Part shown: one piece after another, positions 33,476-44,067 of the stretch
Numbering within the stretch: the first letter of the stretch is position 1
Layout: the number at the start of each line of letters is the position of its first letter
Source of the DNA: CAXMQS01 sp964195995
Lineage (GTDB): Bacteria; Actinomycetota; Acidimicrobiia; Spongiisociales; JAOTWH01
Assembly: GCA_964195995.1 (NCBI GenBank)
Contig: CAXMQS010000094.1
Coordinates: 157,399-221,398, forward strand
Direction: 5' to 3'
DNA length: 64,000 nt
Program-made: the position numbers and the translations under genes
Notes under the pieces: generated by a model
What the model was told of the DNA's origin: nothing
Databases searched by the model: none
Seen by the model: only the letters and a program-made list of their open reading frames with translations

Positions 33476-34504
33476 ATGGCTAGTCAGCAGATCGAAAACA
33501 TCGAAAGGTTCGGGGTGTTCCTCCCCTCCTTCGTATGGCCCGGTGATGGGCCAGAGCGAGCTCGAGGGATCATCGACTTCGCCCGCGAGGTCGAGAACAT
33601 CGGCTTCGACTCGATCTTCATCACCGACCACCTGCTGGCCGCCAAGCAGTTCTACTCGGTCTCGTTCCTGGAGCCCCTCGTAGCGCTGTCGCTGGTGGCG
33701 GGCGTGACCGAACGGGTCAAGCTGGGTACCTCCGTGATGGTCATGCCGATACGCGAGCCGGTGTTGTTGGCGAAGCAGCTCGCCACGATGCAGTTCCTCT
33801 CCAACAATCGGTTCGTGCTCGGGGCCGGGATCGGGTGGTATCCGCCGGAGTACGCAGCCACCGGTGTCAAGAAGTCGGAGCGAGGCGCCCGCACCGATGA
33901 GATTCTCGAGATCATCGTCCCCCTTCTCGAAGGTGAGACGGTCACCTACGAAGGGCAGTTCTACTCCATAGAGGACGTCCTCATCGAGCCGCTGCCCAGC
34001 CGGCGTCCTGAGGTGTGGATCGGTGGCGGGTCTCAGCTCGCCGACGCCGGTTCGCCCGATCTGCCCCGCTTCGTGGATGCGGTGAAGCGCCGCATCCTGA
34101 CTTCCGAAGGTTGGGTGCCGCGGCCGACCTGTCCGCCCGAGGACATCGCCCGCGACTGGGAAGAGCTGCAGGTGTACCTCAAAGAGAACGGCCGCGATCC
34201 GGCCGAGGTCGCCGTCGTCCACGAGAACTTCTATCACTTCGTGGATACCCAGGACGCCGCCAAGGCCCGCGAGGAACAACATGAGGCGATGCTCCGGGTG
34301 ATGAGCGAGGCGCGGGGACCCGAGTACCTGGAACGCGTCTACCTCTTCGGAACACCCGACGAGGTGGTCGAATCGCTCCAGGCCCGGGTCGATGCCGGCG
34401 TCCAGAGCTTCATCCTCCACACGATGACACCGGACCCGGCCCAGCTCGAGCAGTGGGCGACACACATCATCCCCCACGTTCGCTTCCCCACCGACGAAGG
34501 GTGA
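33476..34504 (+). CDS. LLM-class F420-dependent oxidoreductase
   Basis: A 342-aa bacterial-luciferase-like TIM barrel. GFDSIFITDHL, KLGTSVMVMPIREPVLLAKQLATM and FVLGAGIGWYPPEY are hallmarks of F420-dependent members (TIGR03619-like). F420 is not proven: FMN monooxygenases share the fold. AGAGGT precedes the ATG. Follows the enoyl-CoA hydratase by 19 nt and overlaps the AroE-like gene (GTGA). It could reduce or oxidise a cyclic or unsaturated intermediate of the same pathway. Confidence 0.85.
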   Translation: MASQQIENIERFGVFLPSFVWPGDGPERARGIIDFAREVENIGFDSIFITDHLLAAKQFYSVSFLEPLVALSLVAGVTERVKLGTSVMVMPIREPVLLAKQLATMQFLSNNRFVLGAGIGWYPPEYAATGVKKSERGARTDEILEIIVPLLEGETVTYEGQFYSIEDVLIEPLPSRRPEVWIGGGSQLADAGSPDLPRFVDAVKRRILTSEGWVPRPTCPPEDIARDWEELQVYLKENGRDPAEVAVVHENFYHFVDTQDAAKAREEQHEAMLRVMSEARGPEYLERVYLFGTPDEVVESLQARVDAGVQSFILHTMTPDPAQLEQWATHIIPHVRFPTDEG

Positions 34505-35349
34505 GTGGGCGAGTCGCCCTCATTGGCAATCCGCTGAAACGGAAGCACTCGGCGGTCATGGTCAACGCGGCATTCGCCGCCAACGGCATCGATGCCGCCT
34601 ACGAGCTGCGGCCCACCGAGCCCGACGACGTTGGTCCGTTCTTCAGCGAAGCCCGCCAGCCCGGCTGGCTCGGGTTCGGGGTTACCGCCCCCTACAAGCA
34701 GGTCGCCATGGGGCATCTCGACGAGGTGGAGCCGGGGGCGGCGGCCATCGGGGCGGTCAACAACGGGGTACGCCGCGACGACGGGTCGTTGGTCGGCTTC
34801 AACACTGACGCCTCGGGCTTCATCTCGGCAGTGGCATCGACCGGCGCCGAGGTGGCCGGTCACCGCGCTGTGGTAGTGGGTGCCGGTGGAGCGGCCCGAG
34901 CCGTGGTGTGGGCGCTCCTCGACGCCGGCGTCGAGTCGGTGTTCGTCGCCAATCGCACTCCCGGGCGCGCCCGCGATCTCGCCGACAGCCTCTCCGGTTA
35001 CGGCACAGTCGTGCCCGGGGCGCTCGACGATCCGTCGCTCGCCACCGCGCTCAGCTCGGCGGCCATCGCCGTCAACGCCACCACCGTGGGGATGACCACC
35101 GACACCGTGGCCTTCGATGTGACGGGGCTGGCGGACGGTGCCCTGGTGTTCGATCTGGTCTACGTCCCACCCGACACCCCGCTCGTCCGGGCCGCCACCG
35201 CCCGCGGGCTGGCGGTGTGCAACGGCATGGAGATGCTGGTGCGCCAGGCCGAGATCGCTTTCGAACGCTGGACCGGGATCTCGGAGACCGCCGATGTCAT
35301 GCGCAGTGCCCTTGAGGCGTGGCTCCCCCATTCGGAAACGGAGCGCTGA
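34501..35349 (+). CDS. Shikimate-dehydrogenase-like protein (AroE family)
   Basis: A 282-aa AroE-fold protein from a GTG that overlaps the previous stop. Seen: catalytic Lys in TAPYKQ, Asn in GAVNNG, Asp in NTDASGF, VVGAGGAARAV nucleotide loop, NRTPGRA and GMEMLVRQA. The N-terminal shikimate-binding segment, normally HSxSPxxHN, reads KHSAVMVN: the first Ser is Lys, Pro is Ala and His is Val. The carboxylate contact of shikimate is therefore altered, and this is probably a catabolic paralogue acting on quinate or another cyclitol carboxylate, or an amino-acid-like compound. Confidence 0.82.
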   Translation: MSGRVALIGNPLKRKHSAVMVNAAFAANGIDAAYELRPTEPDDVGPFFSEARQPGWLGFGVTAPYKQVAMGHLDEVEPGAAAIGAVNNGVRRDDGSLVGFNTDASGFISAVASTGAEVAGHRAVVVGAGGAARAVVWALLDAGVESVFVANRTPGRARDLADSLSGYGTVVPGALDDPSLATALSSAAIAVNATTVGMTTDTVAFDVTGLADGALVFDLVYVPPDTPLVRAATARGLAVCNGMEMLVRQAEIAFERWTGISETADVMRSALEAWLPHSETER

Positions 35350-35350
35350 G

Positions 35351-36583
35351 TTGACCCGTCGCATCGATCGTGCGCTGGAGGTTGCCGGCCTCCCGGCCCT
35401 GGAGCGGTCGGCGTGGGTTGAGGTCGACATCGATGTGCTCATCGCCAACGCGCTGGCCCTTCGCTCCCTTGTCCGACCCGCCGCCCTGGGTGCGGTGGTC
35501 AAGGCCGACGGCTACGGCCATGGGCTCGAGATGGCCGGGCGTTGCGCCGTCGCCGGAGGCGCCGCCTGGCTCTGCGTCGCCGACTCCGCCGAGGCGGCCC
35601 GGCTCCGTGGCGACAGCTACGAGGGGCGGATCTTCGTGCTCTACCCGGTACCTCCGGCCATGGTCGCCGCGATGGCCCGGCTCCGGGTCGACGTGACCGT
35701 CGGGAGCGCCCACGAGGCACGAACCATCGCCGACCGCCTGACGCCCGACGATCCGATCCTGGCGGTCCATCTCGAGATCGACACCGGAATGACCCGGGGG
35801 GGAATGGCTCCGGGTGATGCCGTCGCCGCCGCGACTGCCCTCACCGATGCCCCGGCGACCAGTTTGGCCGGAGTGTGGACCCACATGGCCGCACCGGAGA
35901 ATCCGGAGACGACCGGCGATCAGCTCGCCCGATTCGACGCGGCACTGAAAGGGTTGGCAGGAGAGGGCATCGAACCCGGAGCGGTTCATGTCGCGGCCTC
36001 TGGCGGACTCCTCGCCGTCGACACGGATGAGCACACGCTGGTACGACCGGGGCTGGCCCTATACGGAGTGCATCCAGGTGCCGGTGAACCACTCCCTCCG
36101 CCGGTCGCCCCGGCCCTGGCCGTCAGGGCATATCCCGTGCGCATCGCCGAGGTGCCACCGGGAACTGCAGTCGGTTACGCCGGGACCTGGACCGCCGAGC
36201 GGGCTTCGACCATCGCCACCCTCCCCATCGGCTATGCCGACGGGTGGTCGCGCGCTTCCTCGCCGGGGACATCCGTGCTGGTGGAGGGGACGCGGGCCCC
36301 GGTGGTTGGCAGGGTGTCTTCCGACGCGCTCACGGTGGACGTGTCCGGGATCGCCAGCGTCGGACCCGACTCAGAGTTCACACTGCTGGGCCGCGCCGGC
36401 GATGACGCGATCACCGCTGATGCCGTCGCCGATGTCCGCCAGACCATCTCCTGGGAGGTTCTCCAGCAGCTCGGCGCTCGACTGGCCCGGGTCTACACGT
36501 CGGGCTCAGGACCTGTCGCCCTGCGCCCCGAGTCGACCGTCGCCGTCACCGAGTCACCGGGGGGCTCCATCCCGGCCTATTGA
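35351..36583 (+). CDS. alr: Alanine-racemase-family PLP enzyme
   Basis: A 410-aa fold-type III PLP protein. AVVKADGYGHG carries the PLP lysine at residue 51; RPGLALYG, VGYAGTW with the second catalytic Tyr, and LPIGYADGW complete the racemase pattern. TTG start is 1 nt after the AroE-like stop, with no in-frame ATG closer to the conserved region. Its operon position beside a catabolic AroE-like gene suggests a pathway-specific racemase rather than the cell-wall housekeeping enzyme. Alanine as substrate is by family only. Confidence 0.85.
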   Translation: MTRRIDRALEVAGLPALERSAWVEVDIDVLIANALALRSLVRPAALGAVVKADGYGHGLEMAGRCAVAGGAAWLCVADSAEAARLRGDSYEGRIFVLYPVPPAMVAAMARLRVDVTVGSAHEARTIADRLTPDDPILAVHLEIDTGMTRGGMAPGDAVAAATALTDAPATSLAGVWTHMAAPENPETTGDQLARFDAALKGLAGEGIEPGAVHVAASGGLLAVDTDEHTLVRPGLALYGVHPGAGEPLPPPVAPALAVRAYPVRIAEVPPGTAVGYAGTWTAERASTIATLPIGYADGWSRASSPGTSVLVEGTRAPVVGRVSSDALTVDVSGIASVGPDSEFTLLGRAGDDAITADAVADVRQTISWEVLQQLGARLARVYTSGSGPVALRPESTVAVTESPGGSIPAY

Positions 36584-36647
36584 GTGCCACTGTTGCCGGT
36601 ACCACGGCTAGGTAGCATCGGCCCGCGTAGAGCATCAGGAGTACTCG

Positions 36648-37811
36648 ATGGCAACGGTGACTATTCCGCTCGAGGACGGATCCCTGACCCGTCACTTGCT
36701 CAGTGACCCCGGCCACTTCGAGCGTCCGACCGAACCGTTGAAGAGTCGCCGTGCCTTCGCCGCGGTTCATGTCGTGGCCGATCCCCTCGCCGAGAACACC
36801 CCGGCGTCGGGAGCCAACGTTGACTGGGAAACCACGCTGGCATTCCGCCGCCATCTGTGGTCGTGGGGTCTGCCGGTGGCCGAGGCCATGGACACCGCCC
36901 AGCGTGGTATGGGCTTGGACTGGGCGGCCACCCACGAGCTCATCGTCCGCTCGTTGACTGAGGCACAGGCCGAAGGCGGCGACATCGCCTGCGGTGCCAA
37001 CACCGACCAGTTGCCGCAAGATCCGGCGACTCAGGAGCGGATCGTGGAGGCCTACCACGAGCAGATCGATCTCATCGAAAGCCATGGCGGGCAGGCCGTG
37101 GTGATGGCCAGTCGCCATCTCGCCGCGACCGCCCAGGGTCCCGATGACTACCACCGGGCCTACTCCGAGATACTCGGGCAGGTCTCGGGCAAGGCGATCG
37201 TGCACTGGCTGGGCGACATGTTCGATCCCGCCCTCGCCGGCTATTGGGGTTCACACGACCTGGACGCAGCCGCCGAGTCGTTCATCACAGTGATTACCGA
37301 AAACGCCGCCAAGATCGACGGCGTCAAGCTCTCACTGCTCGACATGGATCGTGAGATCGAGCTGCGGCGTCGCCTCCCCGATGGTGTCCGCATGTACACC
37401 GGAGACGATTTCAACTATCCCACGACGATCAGAGGCGACGGTGATCGCCATAGCGATGCGTTCCTCGGAGCTTTCGATCTAATCGCACCGGCCGCCTCGG
37501 CCGCGATTCAGGCCCTCGACCACGACGAGGTGGACCAGTTCGACAAGCTCCTCGCCCCAACGGTCCCGCTCGCCCGCCATGTGTTCTCCAGCCCCACGTA
37601 CTACTACAAGACCGGCGTCGTCTTCATGGCCTACCTGAGTGGGCACCAGGATCACTTCCGCATGGTGAACGGGCTGGAAGCCGCCAGATCGATCGTCCAC
37701 CTCTCGCGCCAGTTCGTGCTGGCCGACGAGGCCGGGCTCCTCCCCGATCCCGACCTGGCAGCCCACCGCATGGGATTGGCCCTCGAGCTGGCCGGGATCA
37801 CTCAGTCTTAA
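36648..37811 (+). CDS. DUF993 dihydrodipicolinate-synthase-like protein
   Basis: A 387-aa member of the DUF993 family, distantly related to the DapA aldolase/lyase fold. Recognisable stretches are FRRHLWSWGL, GADTAQRGMG-like MDTAQRGMGLDW, and SSPTYYYKTGVVF. MASRHLAA and KLSLLD (candidate Schiff-base lysine) are visible. No experimentally defined reaction is known to me for the family; members sit in sugar and polyol clusters. 64 nt separate it from the racemase. A retro-aldol or decarboxylating role on a keto acid is a guess from fold. Confidence 0.75.
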   Translation: MATVTIPLEDGSLTRHLLSDPGHFERPTEPLKSRRAFAAVHVVADPLAENTPASGANVDWETTLAFRRHLWSWGLPVAEAMDTAQRGMGLDWAATHELIVRSLTEAQAEGGDIACGANTDQLPQDPATQERIVEAYHEQIDLIESHGGQAVVMASRHLAATAQGPDDYHRAYSEILGQVSGKAIVHWLGDMFDPALAGYWGSHDLDAAAESFITVITENAAKIDGVKLSLLDMDREIELRRRLPDGVRMYTGDDFNYPTTIRGDGDRHSDAFLGAFDLIAPAASAAIQALDHDEVDQFDKLLAPTVPLARHVFSSPTYYYKTGVVFMAYLSGHQDHFRMVNGLEAARSIVHLSRQFVLADEAGLLPDPDLAAHRMGLALELAGITQS

Positions 37812-37905
37812 GGCGCCATCCGCCCTGATAGTCTCGATGGAGAACCGCTAGGCATCGGAAATCGGCCGCCGTAGGTGCCGGCGAGATGTCGTCAGAGGAG
37901 GCACA

Positions 37906-39519
37906 TTGGCTGCGAAGCAGGATCGAGCCGACGTTCTGATCGTCGGGGCCGGAGCATCTGGTGGGATCGCCGCCCGCTACCTCGCCGAAGCCGGACTATC
38001 GGTGGTCTGCCTCGAGCAAGGCCGCTGGCACGACAAGAGCGAGTTCCGGGGCCTCTCCCCTGATTGGGAGATCACCGGCCGCAAGCAATGGTTCCCCAAT
38101 CCGACGATCCGCGACCTCCCCCAGGACTATCCGCTCAACGAGGACGAGTCCGATATCGCACCGCTGATGTTCAATGCCGTGGGCGGGAGCCTGATCCTTT
38201 ACGCCGGCGTGTGGCCTCGCATGCTTCCCTCCGACTTCAAGGTGAAGACGCTCGACGGCGTGGCCGACGACTGGCCCCTGACCTATGAGGAGCTCCAGCC
38301 CTACTACGAGCGGACGGAAGCAGAGATCGGCGTGTCCGGGCTCGAAGGCGACCCCGCCTATCCCCCCGGTGCCGGTCCCCCGCTCCCGCCGCTGCCGCTC
38401 GGCCCAGGGGCGATGCAGATCGCCAAGGCGCACGATCGGCTCGGCTGGCACTGGTGGCCGGAACCCAACGCCATCATCTCGCGGCCCTACAACGGTCGTA
38501 GCCCCTGCGTTCAGGCAGGGACCTGCCAGCAGGGCTGCAACGAGGGTGCCAAGGCTACGACAGACCAGACCCACTGGCCTTTCGCCATCGAGCACGGGGC
38601 CAAGCTGATAACGGGTGCCAGGGTTCGCCGCATCGTCACCGAGAACGGGCTCGCCACCGGAGCCGAGTGGATCGACGAGGACGGCCAGGAGCACTTCCAG
38701 CCCGCCGACGTTGTCGTGATGGCGGCCAATTCGATCGGCACGGCACGCATCATGCTCAACTCGGCGACTCCGGAACGGCCCGACGGTCTGGCGAACTCGA
38801 GCGGCCTGGTTGGACGCCGACTCATGATGCACCCATTCGCATCGGTGACCGGACTGTTCGACGGGGACCTGGAGAGCTGGCAGGGCCAGTTCGGATGCAG
38901 TATCGAGTCCTTCGAGTTCTATGAGACCGATGAATCGCGGGGGTTCGTGCGCGGTGCCAAGTGGGGCCTCGCCCCTACCGGGGGGCCCATCAATATGGCT
39001 CTGCCCGCCCGCGCCGGCGAGTCCGAGTGGGGTGCAGATCACCACCTGCTCTTCAAGGAACGCTTCGGACGGGGCCAGAGCTGGGGCCTGTTCGGCGAAG
39101 ACCTGCCCAACGAAGACAACCGGATCGAGCTCGACGACGACCTCACGGACGGTTCGGGCATCCCCGCCCCCAAGGTCATCTACAAGGTGTCCGAGAACTC
39201 CCGCAAGCTGTTGGACTTCCACATCTCCAAGGCCAGCGAATCGATGGTCGAAGCGGGGGCCCACAAGGTGGAGACCGACTCGCTGATGCGGTACTCGGGC
39301 TGGCATCTTCTCGGGACAGCCCGCATGGGTGACGATCCGCAGACATCGGTGGTGGACCGCTGGGGACGTTCCCACGACATCGCCAACCTCTACGTGGTCG
39401 ACGGATCCGTGTTCGTCACCTCCAGCGGCACCAACCCCACCAGCACCATTGCCGCTTTGGCCATGAGGACGGCAGAGCACATGGTTCAGGAACGGTTCAA
39501 CCAGGAGGTGTCGGTATGA
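37906..39519 (+). CDS. GMC-family FAD oxidoreductase
   Basis: A 537-aa glucose-methanol-choline oxidoreductase. IVGAGASGGIAARYLAEAG is the FAD Rossmann loop; CXXXC-like CVQAGTCQQGC sits mid-protein; the C-terminus carries WHLLGTARMG with the catalytic His and SSGTNPTSTIAALAMRTAEH. TTG start with AGAGGAGG upstream. No Tat or Sec signal, so cytoplasmic. Overlaps by ATGA with a gluconate-2-dehydrogenase subunit-3-like gene, matching the two-subunit sugar dehydrogenase arrangement, but no cytochrome subunit is encoded nearby. Confidence 0.9.
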   Translation: MAAKQDRADVLIVGAGASGGIAARYLAEAGLSVVCLEQGRWHDKSEFRGLSPDWEITGRKQWFPNPTIRDLPQDYPLNEDESDIAPLMFNAVGGSLILYAGVWPRMLPSDFKVKTLDGVADDWPLTYEELQPYYERTEAEIGVSGLEGDPAYPPGAGPPLPPLPLGPGAMQIAKAHDRLGWHWWPEPNAIISRPYNGRSPCVQAGTCQQGCNEGAKATTDQTHWPFAIEHGAKLITGARVRRIVTENGLATGAEWIDEDGQEHFQPADVVVMAANSIGTARIMLNSATPERPDGLANSSGLVGRRLMMHPFASVTGLFDGDLESWQGQFGCSIESFEFYETDESRGFVRGAKWGLAPTGGPINMALPARAGESEWGADHHLLFKERFGRGQSWGLFGEDLPNEDNRIELDDDLTDGSGIPAPKVIYKVSENSRKLLDFHISKASESMVEAGAHKVETDSLMRYSGWHLLGTARMGDDPQTSVVDRWGRSHDIANLYVVDGSVFVTSSGTNPTSTIAALAMRTAEHMVQERFNQEVSV

Positions 39520-39983
39520 GCGAGGACATCGGCGTCCGCCCGTCGGTGAGCGACGCCACACGCAGAGCCCTGGAGACGGTGGGCGACTACCTCATCCCCG
39601 AGGCGCACGGGATGCCGGCGGCCGGCTCGATGGGCGTCGGCACTACCCAGCTCGATGCGGTCCTGGCCTCTCGCCCCGACCTAGCCCCTCTCCTCGAGAG
39701 TGCGATGGCCGATGTTGAGCTCGACGACGTCGGCGGATTCATAGCGACATTCGAGTCCGCGGATCCCGAGGGCTACGGAGCGGTCACGCTCGCCATCGTG
39801 GCCGGGTACTACATGCACCCCGAAGTGCATCGTCTCATCGGATATCCAGGGCAGGTTCCCAAGGACGCCCAAAGCCTGGGAGAGCGCGAGATATACCAGG
39901 AAGGGCTGATGGATCTGGCTCAGAAGGTCATCGATCGCGGGCCGATCTATCGGCCGACCCCAACCAGCGGGGAGGCCCTCTGA
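39516..39983 (+). CDS. Gluconate 2-dehydrogenase subunit 3-like small subunit
   Basis: A 155-aa partner of the GMC flavoprotein. Resembles the small subunit of gluconate/sugar dehydrogenases, with DYLIPEAHGMPAAGSMG near residues 25-41 and a GYYMHPEVHRLIGYPGQ segment near the middle. The Tat signal common in this family is missing, consistent with a cytoplasmic complex. ATGA-coupled to the flavoprotein and 1 nt before the aldehyde dehydrogenase. Confidence 0.75.
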   Translation: MSEDIGVRPSVSDATRRALETVGDYLIPEAHGMPAAGSMGVGTTQLDAVLASRPDLAPLLESAMADVELDDVGGFIATFESADPEGYGAVTLAIVAGYYMHPEVHRLIGYPGQVPKDAQSLGEREIYQEGLMDLAQKVIDRGPIYRPTPTSGEAL

Positions 39984-39984
39984 C

Positions 39985-41487
<1,503 letters not shown>

Positions 41488-41595
41488 GCACCACATGCCG
41501 GGTGCCGTTGACGGCGGTTACTCGACGTGACCGAACGCCGAGATCTCCTCTATCTCCTCAGGCGACAACTGACGCGGGAGCTCGATGACGCAGAG

Positions 41596-44067
41596 TCACA
41601 TGCGGACGCGGAGGCCCTTGGGGTCGTACATCGGTCGCAGCGAGGCCTTCGCAGGGATGCGTTCGCCGGCTACCTGAATCTCGAAGGCCCCGGTCTTCAC
41701 CAGATCGGGGGTCACGCCCGCATCGTTCTCCACGTAACCGAAGCCCATGGCGCCGCCCAAGGTGTGGCCGTAGGCGCCAGACCGCATGTAGCCAACGGAA
41801 GCACCATCGAGAAGGATCGGTTCCTCTCCGTAGAGCAGGGGCTCGGGGTCCTCCAGGAGGAACTGGACGAGGCGCGACTTGAGGGGCCGGTTCTCCTTCT
41901 GTTTCAGCAGCGCCTCGCGACCGACGAAGCCCTCGGGCTTATCGAAGTCCACGGCCCACCCAAGACCCGCCTCGAGCGGGGTGTCAGTGTTCTCCATGTC
42001 CAGCCCATAGTCGAGCCGGCGCGCTTCGGTGCGCGTGCTCTCGAGAGTCTCCATGCCGGCATGGGCGAGACCCAAATCCGAGCCGAACTCGACGAGCCGG
42101 TCGTAGACGCCGAGGGCGAACTCGGTTGGAACGAATAGCTCCCAGCCGAGCTCTCCAACGAAGCTCATGCGCGCCGCGACACCCCTGGCGTAGTGCAGGT
42201 CGATCTCCTGGGCGGTGAAGTAGGGAAAGGTGTCGTTGTCCAGGCTGGCGGTCGTCATCTTGCCCAGCAGGCGACGGGAGTTGGGGCCCTGCAGGCTGAA
42301 AAGCGTGAAGCCTGAGGTGACGTCGGTGACGTAGACGCGGGCGTCTTGGGGGGTGCCCCGCCGCAACATCGTCTCGACCCGCCGGTGGAAGTATTCCGCT
42401 GCCACCACCATGAAGCGGTCCTCGGCGAGACGCGTCACCGTCACATCGGCTTCGACACCACCTAGCCCATTGAGCCACTGCGTATATACGCACTGCCCAG
42501 CGGGCACCGCGATGTTGTTGGCGGAGATTCGGTTCAGGGTCTCTTCGGCGTCTGGGCCCTGGACGAGGAACTTCGACATCGAAGACATGTCGAACAGCGC
42601 AACGGCGTCGCGAACCGCATGGTGTTCCGCAGCGTGGAAGTCGAACCAATCCTGACGGCCGTACGACAGTTTGAACTCGATCTCGGCGCCGGGAGGAGCG
42701 AACCAGGAGGCGTTCTCCCATCCCGAGGACTCTGTGAAGTGAGCGCCGGCCGCCTCGAGGCGCTCGTGCAGCGCCGAGCGCCGTACGTTGCGCGCTCGAG
42801 CCGGACTCGAATGGGGCCACGATCCCGTCGAGTGCAGCCTGCCGAGCAGTTCGACGCTGCGCTCCGCCAGGTAGGGACGATTGGTCTGGAAGGGGTGCAG
42901 CCTGGCGATGTCGACATCGGTGACATCGACCGGTGCCACGCCATCGACGATCCAGTTGGCGATGATCGATCCGGCACCCCCGCCGGTGAGGATCCCCAAA
43001 GAGTTGAACCCGGCAGCAACGAAGAAGTTGGCTAGTTCCGGAGCTTCACCCATGAGGAACCCGTTGTCTGGGGTGAAGCTCTCTGGACCAGTGAACAGCT
43101 TGCGGATTCCGACGTTCTCGAGGGCGGGCAGGATCTCCATGGCGTTCTCGAGGAATGGCCCCAGCCGTTCCCAGTCCGACGGGATCTCACCGAAGCTGAA
43201 GTTGTCTGGAATCCCATCGAGCGACCACGGAGCGGCGACCGGCTCGAACAGGCCGACCATGAGGCCGCCAACTTCCTCGCGGTAGTAGGCGAATCGGTCC
43301 GGGTCCTCGAAGATCGGAAGATCCGGAGATACTCCATCGAATGGCTCGCTGATCAGATAGGCATGCTCGATCGCCTGCAGCGGCACCGAGACGCCGGCCA
43401 TAGCGCCGACTTGCTTCGCCCACATCCCCGCACAGTTGACGATGTACTCGGCCTCGATGGTGCCGCTCTCGGTGACCACGCCCGTCACCCGGCCATCCCG
43501 CTGGGTGATCCCCAACACCCGGGTCCCCTCGAGTACCCGAACGCCCAGCAACCGGGCTCCCTTGGCCAAGGACATCGACACGTTCGCCGGGTCGGCCCTG
43601 CCCTCGTTGGCGGTGAAGAAGCCGGCGATGACATCAGCGGTGTCGATCTGGGGCCACAGGGCGGCGACCTCGGCAGCAGAGATCTCCTCGCGGTCGATGC
43701 CCATCAGCCCCACGAAGTCCGCCTCGCGTCGGAGCTTGTGAGTGCGTTCTTCGTTGCTGGCCGTCTGCAGGTAGCCGACCGGGCGAAAGCCGGTGGATAG
43801 GCCGGTCTCCTCTTCGAGGACTTCGAACAGGTCGCGGGAGTACTTGGCCATCCAGGCCAGGGTCTCGGTTGTCATGCCACCCGACACAACCAGCCCGGCG
43901 GCGTGCCAGGTGGTACCCGAGGTCAGCCGGTCGCGCTCCAGCAGGACGACATCGGTCCAGCCGAGCTTCGCCAGGTGGTAGGCGACGCTCGAGCCGATCA
44001 CTCCACCTCCGATGATCACCACCTGCGCCCGATCGGGAATGCCGCTCGAACCGGACTCGGCCGTCAT
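41596..44067 (-). CDS. Dimethylglycine/sarcosine dehydrogenase-like FAD-GcvT protein, copy 1
   Basis: An 823-aa two-domain enzyme. The N-terminal half is a DAO-type flavoprotein (VVIIGGGVIGSSVAYHLAK); GTTWHAAGLV carries the histidine that binds FAD covalently in dimethylglycine dehydrogenase. The C-terminal half is GcvT-like (folate-binding: FSLQGPNSRRLLGKM, SFVGELGWELFVP, GLGWAVDF). The reaction would be oxidative N-demethylation with capture of the methyl as methylene-tetrahydrofolate. ATG overlaps the aminotransferase stop (ATGA). A paralogue lies at 49766-52228. Confidence 0.9.
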   Translation of the reverse strand: MTAESGSSGIPDRAQVVIIGGGVIGSSVAYHLAKLGWTDVVLLERDRLTSGTTWHAAGLVVSGGMTTETLAWMAKYSRDLFEVLEEETGLSTGFRPVGYLQTASNEERTHKLRREADFVGLMGIDREEISAAEVAALWPQIDTADVIAGFFTANEGRADPANVSMSLAKGARLLGVRVLEGTRVLGITQRDGRVTGVVTESGTIEAEYIVNCAGMWAKQVGAMAGVSVPLQAIEHAYLISEPFDGVSPDLPIFEDPDRFAYYREEVGGLMVGLFEPVAAPWSLDGIPDNFSFGEIPSDWERLGPFLENAMEILPALENVGIRKLFTGPESFTPDNGFLMGEAPELANFFVAAGFNSLGILTGGGAGSIIANWIVDGVAPVDVTDVDIARLHPFQTNRPYLAERSVELLGRLHSTGSWPHSSPARARNVRRSALHERLEAAGAHFTESSGWENASWFAPPGAEIEFKLSYGRQDWFDFHAAEHHAVRDAVALFDMSSMSKFLVQGPDAEETLNRISANNIAVPAGQCVYTQWLNGLGGVEADVTVTRLAEDRFMVVAAEYFHRRVETMLRRGTPQDARVYVTDVTSGFTLFSLQGPNSRRLLGKMTTASLDNDTFPYFTAQEIDLHYARGVAARMSFVGELGWELFVPTEFALGVYDRLVEFGSDLGLAHAGMETLESTRTEARRLDYGLDMENTDTPLEAGLGWAVDFDKPEGFVGREALLKQKENRPLKSRLVQFLLEDPEPLLYGEEPILLDGASVGYMRSGAYGHTLGGAMGFGYVENDAGVTPDLVKTGAFEIQVAGERIPAKASLRPMYDPKGLRVRM

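Noticed and set aside
37996..39561. 521-aa frame antisense to the GMC gene
   Set aside because: Shadow frame; the + strand encodes clear FAD and GMC motifs.
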